DNA of 7,127 bases from JAVZOV01 sp049976445 (GCA_049976445.1 JBMFIF010000071.1:1-7127); one strand, 5' to 3'; counted from the stretch's first letter, positions 1 to 5,528 are shown. The notes: generated by a model from the sequence alone, not told the origin. Made by a program: numbers and translations.

Positions 1-35
1 TATGACGAATTTGCTATAAAATCAAACAAAAAGTT

Positions 36-281
36 TTGAACTACTGTAAAAGGCGAGGTTTGATTGGCTTTTATCATGAGCTCACAAGTTGGCAGTGGGC
101 ATATGGAATAACTGAAACTGTTAAAATAGATCCAGGTTTTGAATTTTTAATTTCACCTGTAGTTACTGGAACGCAACGTTGGGAAATAACTGGAACATGG
201 ATTGCTCCTATTCCCCCACATGGAACTCCTGCATATTCATTTAGTGGAATTGTTGTTATAGATGTGACATTTTTATATTAA
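36..281 (+). CDS. Short beta-rich hypothetical protein, probably the 3' end of a damaged or frameshifted gene
   Basis: I do not recognise this protein. The frame gives about 81 residues rich in Trp, Tyr, Gly and beta-branched residues, with alternating polar/hydrophobic stretches (for example VKIDPGFEFLISPVV and SGIVVIDVTFLY). This looks like the beta-sandwich end of an extracellular or surface protein rather than noise. The only available start is a TTG at 36 with no Shine-Dalgarno before it, and this frame is closed upstream by a stop at 3-5. Another frame is open from base 1 (reads YDEFAIKSNKKF) and stops at 37-39, just where this one begins, next to A- and T-runs. My inference is that a longer gene enters from the left and has a frameshift near 30-38. 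It converges on argF with 27 bases between the stops. No signal peptide or membrane segment is visible. A small intact gene with a weak start is the alternative. Confidence 0.42.
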   Translation: MNYCKRRGLIGFYHELTSWQWAYGITETVKIDPGFEFLISPVVTGTQRWEITGTWIAPIPPHGTPAYSFSGIVVIDVTFLY

Positions 282-308
282 TTTGATAGATAATTCAGAT
301 AAAATGTG

Positions 309-1244
309 TTATAATAATAGTGATAGTAATGCTTTTTCTGTATGTAATCGGTTTTCTGCTTGATCGTATACTACGCTTCTGGGACTATAGACTACGCTGG
401 CCGTAACTTCCTCTCCTACGTGCCAAGGTCCACAGTGCATAAAAATTGCTTTATTGTTTGCCTTGTTAAAGAGTTTGTCATTAACTTGAAAGTCTTTGAA
501 GATTTTTAATCTTTGTTCTCGTTCGTTTTCTTTTCCCATGGAGACAAAAACGTCCGTGTATACTATATCTGCTTCATTTACAGCTTCTGATGGGTCATTG
601 GTTATTAGTATTTTAGACCCGCTTATTGATGAATAGCTGTTTGCTTTTTTGATTATTTCAGGATCTGGTTCGTAGCCTTTTGGTGATGCAATTGAGATAT
701 GCATGCCTGTCATTGATGATGCTATTAATAAACTGTGAGTTACGTTGTTATTTCCATCACCAACGAATGCTAGTTTAAGGTCTTTTATTTTACCGAAATG
801 TTCTTTTATTGTCATCAGATCTGCTAGTGCTTGACATGGATGATGGAGATCGCTAAGTGCATTTATTACTGGTTTTTCAGAATGTTTAGCCATTTCTATT
901 AAGTCTTGGTGTTTATATACTCTAGCTACTATGGCATCGACATATCTGCTTAGTACTTTTGCTGTATCCATTATGCTTTCGCCTCGTGAAAGTTGAAGTT
1001 CGTTCCAGCTAAGATATATTGCCTTTCCACCGAGTTGGTTTATGGCCACCTCAAATGATACACGTGTGCGTGTTGATGGTTTTTGGAATATAAGCGCTAT
1101 TGTTTTGCCGTTTAATAAATTATAATTGATTAGGCCTTTTTTGCTCATTTCTTTTATATTTATTGAGAAATCTATTAGATTTAAAAGTTCTTCAGGTTTT
1201 AATTCCATCATAGTCAAAAAATCCCTGCCCTTAAGTGATAACAT
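309..1244 (-). CDS. argF: Ornithine carbamoyltransferase (divergent substrate loop)
   Basis: Transfers the carbamoyl group of carbamoyl phosphate to L-ornithine to make citrulline, in cytosolic arginine biosynthesis. The protein is about 311 residues, the usual family length. Counting from this ATG, the carbamoyl-phosphate loop STRTR is at 57-61, QLSRGES at 84-90, HPCQ at 135-138, the second-domain FVGDGNN at 160-166, the ornithine-contacting DVFVSMG at 231-237, and the C-terminal AENRLH near 296-301. The start is chosen at 1244: it gives the usual MLSLKGRDFLT opening and has GGTG seven bases upstream; a TTG at 1256 would add four residues. The odd point is HCGPWHVGEEVT at 270-281, where the family usually has HCLPAHRGEEVT, and GDGNNNVTHS, which looks one residue longer than the common GDGNNVAHS. 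Ornithine is the likeliest substrate because the SMG loop is kept, but a related transcarbamylase is possible. No other arginine gene is adjacent. Confidence 0.93.
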   Translation of the reverse strand: MLSLKGRDFLTMMELKPEELLNLIDFSINIKEMSKKGLINYNLLNGKTIALIFQKPSTRTRVSFEVAINQLGGKAIYLSWNELQLSRGESIMDTAKVLSRYVDAIVARVYKHQDLIEMAKHSEKPVINALSDLHHPCQALADLMTIKEHFGKIKDLKLAFVGDGNNNVTHSLLIASSMTGMHISIASPKGYEPDPEIIKKANSYSSISGSKILITNDPSEAVNEADIVYTDVFVSMGKENEREQRLKIFKDFQVNDKLFNKANNKAIFMHCGPWHVGEEVTASVVYSPRSVVYDQAENRLHTEKALLSLLL

Positions 1245-1275
1245 TATAAACACCAATACTGAAAAAATACTAGTT

Positions 1276-1321
1276 ATTCATAAATGCATCGCTGAAAGAA
1301 TGTTAAACAATTTTTATACAA
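1276..1321 (-). promoter_or_regulatory. Candidate argF promoter region (two weak TATA-like boxes)
   Basis: Read on the minus strand, this holds TGTATAAAAATTG (1309-1321) and a weaker CATTTATGAATA (about 1276-1287). The first would place a start site about 40 bases ahead of the argF ATG; the second would give a nearly leaderless transcript. Neither has a strong purine-rich BRE. The mobile-element ends begin immediately upstream, so insertions have landed close to the argF control region. Confidence 0.25.
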
Positions 1322-1375
1322 TGGGTGCCCAGAAGTCCCAGAACTGAAGTTCTGGGATTAATGATCAAAGACCCA
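1322..1375. repeat. Perfect hairpin with outer stem, resembling an IS200/IS605-type element end
   Basis: TCCCAGAACT at 1336-1345 is exactly complementary to AGTTCTGGGA at 1348-1357, leaving GA between them; as a hairpin this is a nine-pair stem with a TGAA loop. A second pairing, TGGGT (1322-1326) with ACCCA (1371-1375), can close around it. Its layout, with GAAG before the stem and TTAATGATCAAAGACCC after it, resembles from memory the hairpin-bearing ends of archaeal IS200/IS605 (tnpA/tnpB) elements. No tnpA or tnpB remains nearby. It could also act as an RNA structure between ftsY and argF. Such transposons recognise subterminal hairpins rather than inverted repeats, which fits a solo end here. 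Confidence 0.5.
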
Positions 1376-1381
1376 AAAAAC

Positions 1382-1427
1382 TGCTTTGTTGCATAATTCG
1401 TGCGTAGTTTTGTGGAGCATTTCACAT
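1382..1427. repeat. Decayed solo end of the same miniature-element family
   Basis: TGCTTTGTTGCATAATT at 1382-1398 is identical to the terminal repeat of the element at 1457-1649. The similarity goes on inward: over about 46 bases it matches the reverse complement of that element's right end at roughly four positions in five, and most differences are transitions. No matching partner end and no duplicated flank can be assigned to it, so it looks like an older, truncated copy lying in inverted orientation to the right end of the newer one. Confidence 0.6.
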
Positions 1428-1448
1428 CTTTTCAATCTACTATTAGTT

Positions 1449-1657
1449 CAATTATGTGCTTTGTTGCATAATTCTAATGTGTTTTTGAATGTTAAGAATT
1501 CTTGTGTATTGAGAGTTTGATGATGTTTTCCCACAATTTTAATGAGCATTTTTAATTGTTCACATCAAGTTTCATCATAAAGTATCATTAGGTGTGAGGA
1601 GGCACGTTAAACGTTTCATAAAACCACGCACAAATTATGCAACAAAGCACAATTATG
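1449..1657. mobile_element. 193-bp MITE-like element (1457-1649) with 8-bp flanking duplication
   Basis: The ends are TGCTTTGTTGCATAATT (1457-1473) and its exact reverse complement (1633-1649), a 17-bp perfect terminal inverted repeat. The flanks are CAATTATG on both sides (1449-1456 and 1650-1657), as expected for an 8-bp target-site duplication. The interior is AT-rich with no transposase; its longest frames are only about 15 to 33 codons. It therefore fits a non-autonomous miniature element moved by a transposase elsewhere in the genome. End sequences beginning near GCTTTGTTG occur in some IS5-family elements, and 8-bp duplications are known in the ISH1 group of that family, so an IS5-type parent is a guess. 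One caution is that the flank CAATTATG, read in reverse, is CATAATTG and resembles the inner part of the repeat itself. Confidence 0.72.
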
Positions 1658-1701
1658 GTTTCATTGATATTAGTGTGTCATTTTAAAGTAAGATTTAGTT
1701 A

Positions 1702-2607
1702 TTATTTGAAAAATCGTTCTATTAACCATTCTGGTTTAAAATCTATTAGGTCATCATATTTTTGTCCAATTCCAAGGTATAATAATGGTTTTTTTGTTGC
1801 GTAAACTATTGATACTGTTGTTCCACCTTTTTCGTCAGCATCTATTTTTGTCAGTATAGATCCAGTGAGTGGGGTATAACTGTTGAACTTTAATGCTTGA
1901 TCTAATGCATCATTTCCAGCTAATGCGTCTCCAACGAATATTGTGGCGTTTGGTTTTATTACTCTGTGTATTTTTTTCATCTCTTCTAATAAGTCTTTAT
2001 CGGTTTGCATTCTTCCAGCTGTATCTATTAGTACTACTGGTATGAAGTGTGCTTTGGCGTATTCTACTGCATCGTACGCTACTGCAGCTGGTGATGAGCC
2101 GTATTTATGCTTTATTACCATTGCGCCTACAGCTAGCGCATGACGTTCCATTTGTTCTATTGCGCCTGCTCTGAACGTGTCTGCGCATGCAATTACGCTT
2201 TTATAACCGTGTTTTTTTAAGAGATGTGCTATTTTAGCTATTGTTGTTGTTTTTCCGCTTCCGTTTACTCCTACGAATAATATAGTGAATGGAGTTTCAT
2301 GGGAATACTCTTTTTTGATTGATTCTATTAAATTATAACTGCCTGCTTGATTAAAAATGTTTAGTATGGCAATTTTTGCAGTATTATAAATTGAGTTTTC
2401 TATGTTGCTGAAGCGTTGAATTTTTGTTCCTATTAATTGTTTTTTTATGTTTTCTGTGATTTCTTCTGCAACTGCTAGTGCTACATTGTTTGATGCTAAT
2501 TCAATTTGTAATTCCCAAAGATAACTCTCTAGTTCTTCTTCGGTTATTGTTTTAGTTGATACTGCATCGACGAATTTTTTAAAGGTCTTTTTGATGCCCT
2601 CAAACAC
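1702..2607 (-). CDS. ftsY: Signal recognition particle receptor FtsY (SRP GTPase)
   Basis: Receptor that docks SRP-ribosome complexes at the membrane and hydrolyses GTP together with SRP54. The 301 residues form an N domain helical bundle (about 1-95) followed by the G domain. The P loop GVNGSGKT is at 113-120, the SRP-GTPase insertion motif DTFRAGAIEQ at 143-152, DTAGRM at 195-200, the guanine-specificity TKID at 253-256, EKGGTTVS at 259-266, and the terminal GQKYDDL at 281-287. The long acidic A domain of many bacterial FtsY proteins is absent, as is normal in archaea, and the first residues (MFEGIKKTFKKFVDAV) are an amphipathic helix suited to membrane contact. The start is GTG, 15 bases after the prefoldin stop, with only a weak ribosome-binding match. 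It is the last gene of the operon; the mobile-element region follows. Confidence 0.95.
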   Translation of the reverse strand: MFEGIKKTFKKFVDAVSTKTITEEELESYLWELQIELASNNVALAVAEEITENIKKQLIGTKIQRFSNIENSIYNTAKIAILNIFNQAGSYNLIESIKKEYSHETPFTILFVGVNGSGKTTTIAKIAHLLKKHGYKSVIACADTFRAGAIEQMERHALAVGAMVIKHKYGSSPAAVAYDAVEYAKAHFIPVVLIDTAGRMQTDKDLLEEMKKIHRVIKPNATIFVGDALAGNDALDQALKFNSYTPLTGSILTKIDADEKGGTTVSIVYATKKPLLYLGIGQKYDDLIDFKPEWLIERFFK

Positions 2608-2622
2608 ATTGACCAGCCTAGA

Positions 2623-3027
2623 TTATCGTCGGCTTAATTCTGCTATCTTGCGTTCTAACTCGGCTATACGTGTGTATAATTCTTCTATGAGTCTTTGCAA
2701 TTGTTCTATGTTTGATTTTACTATCTCGAGTCTCTTATTAAGTATGTCTATAGCTTCATCGATGCTTTTTTCTACAAAAACTCCTGCACCAACACCTATT
2801 ATTACATTGGTTACTGACTGCACTACTACTTTTACGTATGCGCCACTTTCTAATGAAGTAAAACCTTCGATATTATCTTTACATTTTTTTAGTCCTTCAA
2901 GACTTGATATGGTAATTGAAAGACTTGTATAAACATTATTAAGAGTTTGTAGCTGTTGTGTGTATTCATTTATAAGGCCGGTATAGAACTCATATTCTAC
3001 GGCGCTACGTTCAAGTTCGGAACTCAT
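2623..3027 (-). CDS. pfdA: Prefoldin subunit alpha
   Basis: Subunit of the hexameric cytosolic holdase (two alpha, four beta) that captures unfolded chains and passes them to the thermosome. The 134 residues show the family plan: an N-terminal coiled-coil helix (about 3-45), a central beta-hairpin region (about 62-86, containing SGAYVKVVVQSV and GVGAGVFVEKS), and a C-terminal coiled coil (about 88-133) ending in charged heptads. Its ATG overlaps the eL20 stop as ATGA, and GGTGA lies six bases ahead of the start inside the eL20 gene, so translation is probably coupled. This position between eL20/LX and ftsY is the common archaeal arrangement. The beta subunit is not in the window. Confidence 0.92.
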   Translation of the reverse strand: MSSELERSAVEYEFYTGLINEYTQQLQTLNNVYTSLSITISSLEGLKKCKDNIEGFTSLESGAYVKVVVQSVTNVIIGVGAGVFVEKSIDEAIDILNKRLEIVKSNIEQLQRLIEELYTRIAELERKIAELSRR

Positions 3028-3227
3028 TGTTCTTCACCACTCTCTTCAATTATTTCTTCAATTTTTATGTTCTTTCTTTTGACACTGTAGGTACCTCCAA
3101 ATACTGAATAAAGTTTTTCTAGTGCGTCATTCTTATTCAATGCACGTATTTTTTTAGTGAATACATAATATTTGCGAGCGTTCTTTATAATACGTCCTTT
3201 GATCGTGTATGATTTGATCTCTGACAT
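3024..3227 (-). CDS. rplX: Large ribosomal subunit protein eL20 (LX, L18a family)
   Basis: Small 50S protein, 67 residues, similar to the N-terminal half of eukaryotic eL20. Recognisable features are the opening SYTIKGRI, a basic stretch ARKYYVFTKKIRALNKNDA (about 17-35) and the YSVFGGTYSVKRKNIKIEEI region (about 40-59). It is at the short end of the family, and the tail is acidic. The start is clear: GGAGGT lies seven bases upstream, within the last sense codons of the aIF6 gene. The stop overlaps the prefoldin start by four bases. Family recognition rests on the motifs and on the fixed neighbourhood aIF6-eL20-prefoldin alpha. Confidence 0.9.
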   Translation of the reverse strand: MSEIKSYTIKGRIIKNARKYYVFTKKIRALNKNDALEKLYSVFGGTYSVKRKNIKIEEIIEESGEEQ

Positions 3228-3228
3228 C

Positions 3229-3891
3229 TTAATTACCTCCGCTAACGAAACCTAATGCACGTTCAATTGTTGCTAGTTCAAAACCTGTTGTAGAATTACC
3301 TACTATTACTCCACGTGAGTTGGCAATTATTCCTAATCTAACATAACCATTTCCTCTGTTCACGGTTCCTCTCTCAATAGGTACTCCAAATATCTCCTTT
3401 AATAACTTAATCTCTTCTTCGCTAGCATTAGGGTTTACGATCATTCCTTTATTGTTAACTACACCCATTATACCTACGGTCGGTACACCTGCAATGGCTT
3501 TTTTAGTAATTTTTACACCTAATGTTTTTTCAGCAATTTCTATGGATTTAGATTCTAACTTAGGATGTGCTAGTGCACCATAATCATTAGCCAGTATTAT
3601 ATTGCCTAATGCTGTCATTTTTGTTGGAAGAACTTCTACTCGTGGAAAAAGTTCTTTTAAGAGTGCTAACTCTTGCTCCTCAATCGTATAAGGAACTAAT
3701 AGGCCATTATTATTACCTGCAACCATAACTCCTATAAGTGTAGTTCTGGCTACCGTCATCCTTATAACTTTAGTTTCTAAGGCATTATGCACGATCCTTA
3801 TTACTTTTTCTGGTGCGTCGCTTGATATTAATGTGTAGTGATCATTAGAAAAGCAGTATACTCCTAAGTTATCAATATTGCGGAAGCTCAT
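3229..3891 (-). CDS. eif6: Translation initiation factor aIF6 (50S anti-association and biogenesis factor)
   Basis: Binds the 50S subunit and prevents premature joining with 30S; the eukaryotic homologue also acts in late 60S maturation. The pentein fold is visible as repeated units with a G-I/V-x-A/V-N-N-x-G pattern: GVMVAGNNNGLLVP, GNIILANDYGALAHP, GIMGVVNNKGMIVNP and GIIANSRGVIVGNSTTG. The frame stays open to 3960, but the start is placed at ATG 3891. This gives MSFRNIDNLGVYCFSND, the usual family opening, and the usual length of about 220 residues. GGGTGGTG lies eight bases upstream, and the overlap with the eL31 gene disappears. The last codons (Gly-Gly-Asn-stop) contain the GGAGGT that serves the eL20 start one base further on. 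Confidence 0.95.
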   Translation of the reverse strand: MSFRNIDNLGVYCFSNDHYTLISSDAPEKVIRIVHNALETKVIRMTVARTTLIGVMVAGNNNGLLVPYTIEEQELALLKELFPRVEVLPTKMTALGNIILANDYGALAHPKLESKSIEIAEKTLGVKITKKAIAGVPTVGIMGVVNNKGMIVNPNASEEEIKLLKEIFGVPIERGTVNRGNGYVRLGIIANSRGVIVGNSTTGFELATIERALGFVSGGN

Positions 3892-3922
3892 TTTAAAAAC
3901 ACCACCCAAAAAACTCACCCAC

Positions 3923-4390
3923 CTATTCGGCGGGGAGCACTCTTGAGATTTTTTCACCATCCTCTTCTGTTATAATAACTAAAACTCTTATATGTCTTGG
4001 AGGTTTCTCAATGCTGTATTTCCATAGTGCTTCGTTTACTTTTTCACTAACATAAACATGTTCAGTTTTTGTATGCCGTTTCACAAAGTGTATCAGTTCT
4101 CTAACAGCTCTTTCTGCCCTGATTGTTTTTGGCACATTATAGGCTACGCTTAATGGAATGTTATATAATCGTTCTTCTCTAATGTTTATTTTCGTCTCAT
4201 CCTCTATTCCTCTAAAATGATCTTTTAATTTCTTTCTTAATTCGTCTTCAGTCCTTTCTTTACTTTCTTTTTCTTCTTCAGCTTTGCTTGCTACTTTTTC
4301 TTCTTTCTCATTAATCTGTTCCGTATTTTGTGAAGGTTCTGTTATGTTGGTCTGTTCTTCTTCCATTTTTTCCCTAATTTCTTGTGACAT
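3923..4390 (-). CDS. rpl31e: Large ribosomal subunit protein eL31 with long acidic N-terminal extension
   Basis: 50S protein near the polypeptide exit tunnel. The conserved domain is the C-terminal part, about residues 68-155: REERLYNIPLSVAYNVP, then RAERAVRELIHFVKRH, VYVSEKVNEALWKYSIEKPP and RHIRVLVII. The first 67 or so residues are unusual: a low-complexity Glu/Lys/Gln/Ser tail (EEKVASKAEEEKESKERTED) with no recognisable domain. Archaeal eL31 proteins are usually around 85-105 residues, so this one is distinctly long. The full start is supported because AGGTGAT lies five bases before the ATG, directly after the eL39 stop. An internal Met at residue 9 has no such signal. The gene is separated from eL39 by 12 bases and from the trimmed aIF6 start by 31. 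Confidence 0.93.
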   Translation of the reverse strand: MSQEIREKMEEEQTNITEPSQNTEQINEKEEKVASKAEEEKESKERTEDELRKKLKDHFRGIEDETKINIREERLYNIPLSVAYNVPKTIRAERAVRELIHFVKRHTKTEHVYVSEKVNEALWKYSIEKPPRHIRVLVIITEEDGEKISRVLPAE

Positions 4391-4395
4391 TTGTT

Positions 4396-4402
4396 ATCAC
4401 CT
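4396..4402 (-). promoter_or_regulatory. Shine-Dalgarno of eL31
   Basis: AGGTGAT on the minus strand lies immediately after the eL39 stop and five bases before the ATG at 4390. It fixes the start that includes the long acidic N-terminus. Confidence 0.8.
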
Positions 4403-4567
4403 TTATAGTTTAATTTTAGACCTGCGCCAATAACGCCGTTTTGCATGTTGTCTGAATACTTTACCACCGATTCTTGTTTTTGCATATACCCATATTGGCA
4501 CAGCATCGGCTAATTTAGCTGCTCTTGCAAGTTTCTTTTTCATACCTAGAGTTTTTATACTACCCAT
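4403..4567 (-). CDS. rpl39e: Large ribosomal subunit protein eL39
   Basis: Very small basic 50S protein that lines the exit tunnel. At 54 residues it is close to the usual 50-52. It shows the family pattern: an N-terminal LGMKKKLARAAKLADAVPIWVYAKTR, then KRRYWRRSKIKL at the C-terminus, where the WRR(S/T)K end is diagnostic. A slightly longer middle (TRIGGKVFRQHAK) accounts for the extra residues. The frame is open to 4615, but the start is ATG 4567 because a perfect AGGAGGT lies six bases upstream and a longer product would run back into the PDCD5 gene. The upstream gene ends AGG-AGG-TAA, so that Shine-Dalgarno is made of its last two Arg codons and stop. Confidence 0.93.
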   Translation of the reverse strand: MGSIKTLGMKKKLARAAKLADAVPIWVYAKTRIGGKVFRQHAKRRYWRRSKIKL

Positions 4568-4571
4568 TTTT

Positions 4572-4925
4572 TTACCTCCTAATGATCCTGGTTTCTCGTT
4601 CTGATTGGAAAGCACGCAAGAGCGCTTTGATTTGTTCTTCTGTTAGGGGAGAATTTATTCTACCAGAAAGAGCAAGTTGTATGATCTGATCTTCAACTGC
4701 TGTAACAAGCTCTGGTTTAATCATTTTTACTGCTTCTAGTCTTGCTCTTGCTTCTGGTGTAAGAGCACTACGTAGTATTTGTTGTCTTCGTGCTTCTAAT
4801 AATTCACGCTCTCTTTCTTCTTGAATTCTTGCTAATTCCATCTGTCTACGCTGGAGCTCTGCTAATTTTCTTCTCTTAATCTCTTCAATTTCAGAATCAT
4901 CAGCCGGTAAATCCAAAAGTATCAC
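4572..4925 (-). CDS. PDCD5-family DNA-binding protein
   Basis: Archaeal homologue of eukaryotic PDCD5 (TFAR19), a small helical nucleic-acid-binding protein whose precise archaeal role is unsettled; its steady place among ribosomal genes suggests a translation- or folding-related job. The sequence has a long charged N-terminal helix (about 11-50, EEIKRRKLAELQRRQ and onward) and then the core three-helix region: LTPEARARLEAVKMIKPEL (55-73), VEDQIIQLALSGRI (77-90) and LTEEQIKALL (94-103). The GTG at 4925 overlaps the eS19 stop as GTGA. That GTG sits inside a GAGGTGAT Shine-Dalgarno-like string, so the true start may be the TTG at 4916 (product beginning MDLPADDSEIEE), three codons later. The last codons supply the Shine-Dalgarno for eL39. 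Confidence 0.9.
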   Translation of the reverse strand: MILLDLPADDSEIEEIKRRKLAELQRRQMELARIQEERERELLEARRQQILRSALTPEARARLEAVKMIKPELVTAVEDQIIQLALSGRINSPLTEEQIKALLRAFQSERETRIIRR

Positions 4926-5392
4926 CTCGATTTAACTGTCAAATATTTTATGAGTTCAGGGTTTTCGCGTACTGATTGTTTTAATATTTTTGTGGATAAG
5001 GCGTCTATAATGCTTTGGCCCTTCTCTGTTATGACTCTTCCTTCCTTAGTTTTTCTTACTAGATCTGCTTTTTCTAATTGTTGGAGTATTTTTCTAATTA
5101 TTGATCCACTACCTGGCCTGTGATGTTCTGGTGCTGAGCCTCTCTTTTTTCTACCACCATATAGTATTCTCAAAGTTTTAACGCTTATTGGTCCACGTAT
5201 GTATACTTGTCTAAGGATTGCTGCTGCTCGCATGTACCACCAATCTGATTGTGCAGGGACCCTTTCAGCAAACGTACCAGTTTTAACAAATAAAGCCCAT
5301 GTAGGTGGTTTTATTTCTGGTACATTTACCTTTAGGTATTCTGTGAGTTCCTTTATCAATGCACTAGCAGGAACATCATAAGCTGTGGGCAT
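4922..5392 (-). CDS. rps19e: Small ribosomal subunit protein eS19
   Basis: 30S head protein found in archaea and eukaryotes. Full length at 156 residues. Clear family blocks are PPTWALFVKTG (29-39), DWWYMRAAAILRQVYIRGPI (50-69), YGGRKKRGSAPEHHRPGSGS (78-97) and IIRKILQQLEKADLV (98-112), which together form the winged-helix-like fold; the C-terminus continues KGQSIIDALS. The ATG at 5392 is the natural start, with GAGGA about nine bases upstream and a good promoter 35-50 bases upstream. It is the first gene of the eight-gene minus-strand operon and overlaps the next gene by four bases. Confidence 0.96.
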   Translation of the reverse strand: MPTAYDVPASALIKELTEYLKVNVPEIKPPTWALFVKTGTFAERVPAQSDWWYMRAAAILRQVYIRGPISVKTLRILYGGRKKRGSAPEHHRPGSGSIIRKILQQLEKADLVRKTKEGRVITEKGQSIIDALSTKILKQSVRENPELIKYLTVKSR

Positions 5393-5425
5393 CTATCATT
5401 CCTCTTTGAATTATAAATTCCCCCC

Positions 5426-5440
5426 TTATATAAAATTTCC
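5426..5440 (-). promoter_or_regulatory. Promoter of the eS19-ftsY operon (BRE plus TATA box)
   Basis: On the minus strand this reads GGAAATTTTATATAA: a purine-rich BRE joined to a textbook archaeal TATA box. A start site about 25 bases downstream would fall near 5405, giving a leader of roughly a dozen bases that carries the GAGGA before the eS19 ATG. Internal gaps in the operon are at most 31 bases, so this probably drives all eight genes to 1702. Confidence 0.7.
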
Positions 5441-5485
5441 TTCTAATATTTCCATGCAATAATTGAAAAACATACAAGAGATTGG

Positions 5486-5500
5486 GAATGCTTAAATAGA
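5486..5500 (+). promoter_or_regulatory. Promoter of the divergent membrane-protein gene
   Basis: GAATGCTTAAATAGA contains a TATA-like CTTAAATA at 5491-5498. A start site 25 or so bases on would fall near 5520, giving an almost leaderless message for the ATG at 5529. A partial Shine-Dalgarno (GTGAT, 5519-5523) precedes that ATG. Confidence 0.5.
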
Positions 5501-5528
5501 TAATATGTGATAAGTTATGTGATCCATC

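Noticed and set aside
1126..1347. Plus-strand open frame of 73 codons over the argF start and hairpin
   Set aside because: It mirrors the argF coding strand, has no family resemblance and ends in the hairpin; it is a shadow frame.
1336..1357. Hairpin read as an intrinsic terminator of ftsY
   Set aside because: No T-run follows it on the minus strand, and archaeal termination does not generally depend on such hairpins; it is also more than 340 bases past the ftsY stop.
1540..1600. C/D-box sRNA suggested by ATGATGA on the minus strand
   Set aside because: No D box (CTGA) or paired C'/D' motifs at suitable spacing.
1465..1640. Small minus-strand frames in the miniature element (about 15 and 33 codons) as transposase remnants
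   Set aside because: Too short and without DDE or HUH motifs; the 33-codon frame simply reads through the terminal repeat.
1382..1649. The two or three TGCTTTGTTGCATAATT copies as a CRISPR array
   Set aside because: Copies are in mixed orientation with unequal spacing and form terminal inverted repeats of an element.
1943..2143. Plus-strand open frame inside ftsY
   Set aside because: Antisense shadow of the conserved FtsY G domain.
2591..2932. Plus-strand open frame of 113 codons over prefoldin alpha
   Set aside because: Antisense to a well-supported prefoldin gene; Ser/Leu-rich low-information translation.
3892..3960. 23-residue N-terminal extension of aIF6
   Set aside because: It would overlap the eL31 gene, is not family-like, and a good Shine-Dalgarno sits before the ATG at 3891.
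4568..4615. 16-residue N-terminal extension of eL39
   Set aside because: It lies in the PDCD5 coding region, and AGGAGGT precedes the ATG at 4567.
5199..5381. Plus-strand open frame inside eS19
   Set aside because: Antisense shadow of conserved eS19 blocks.
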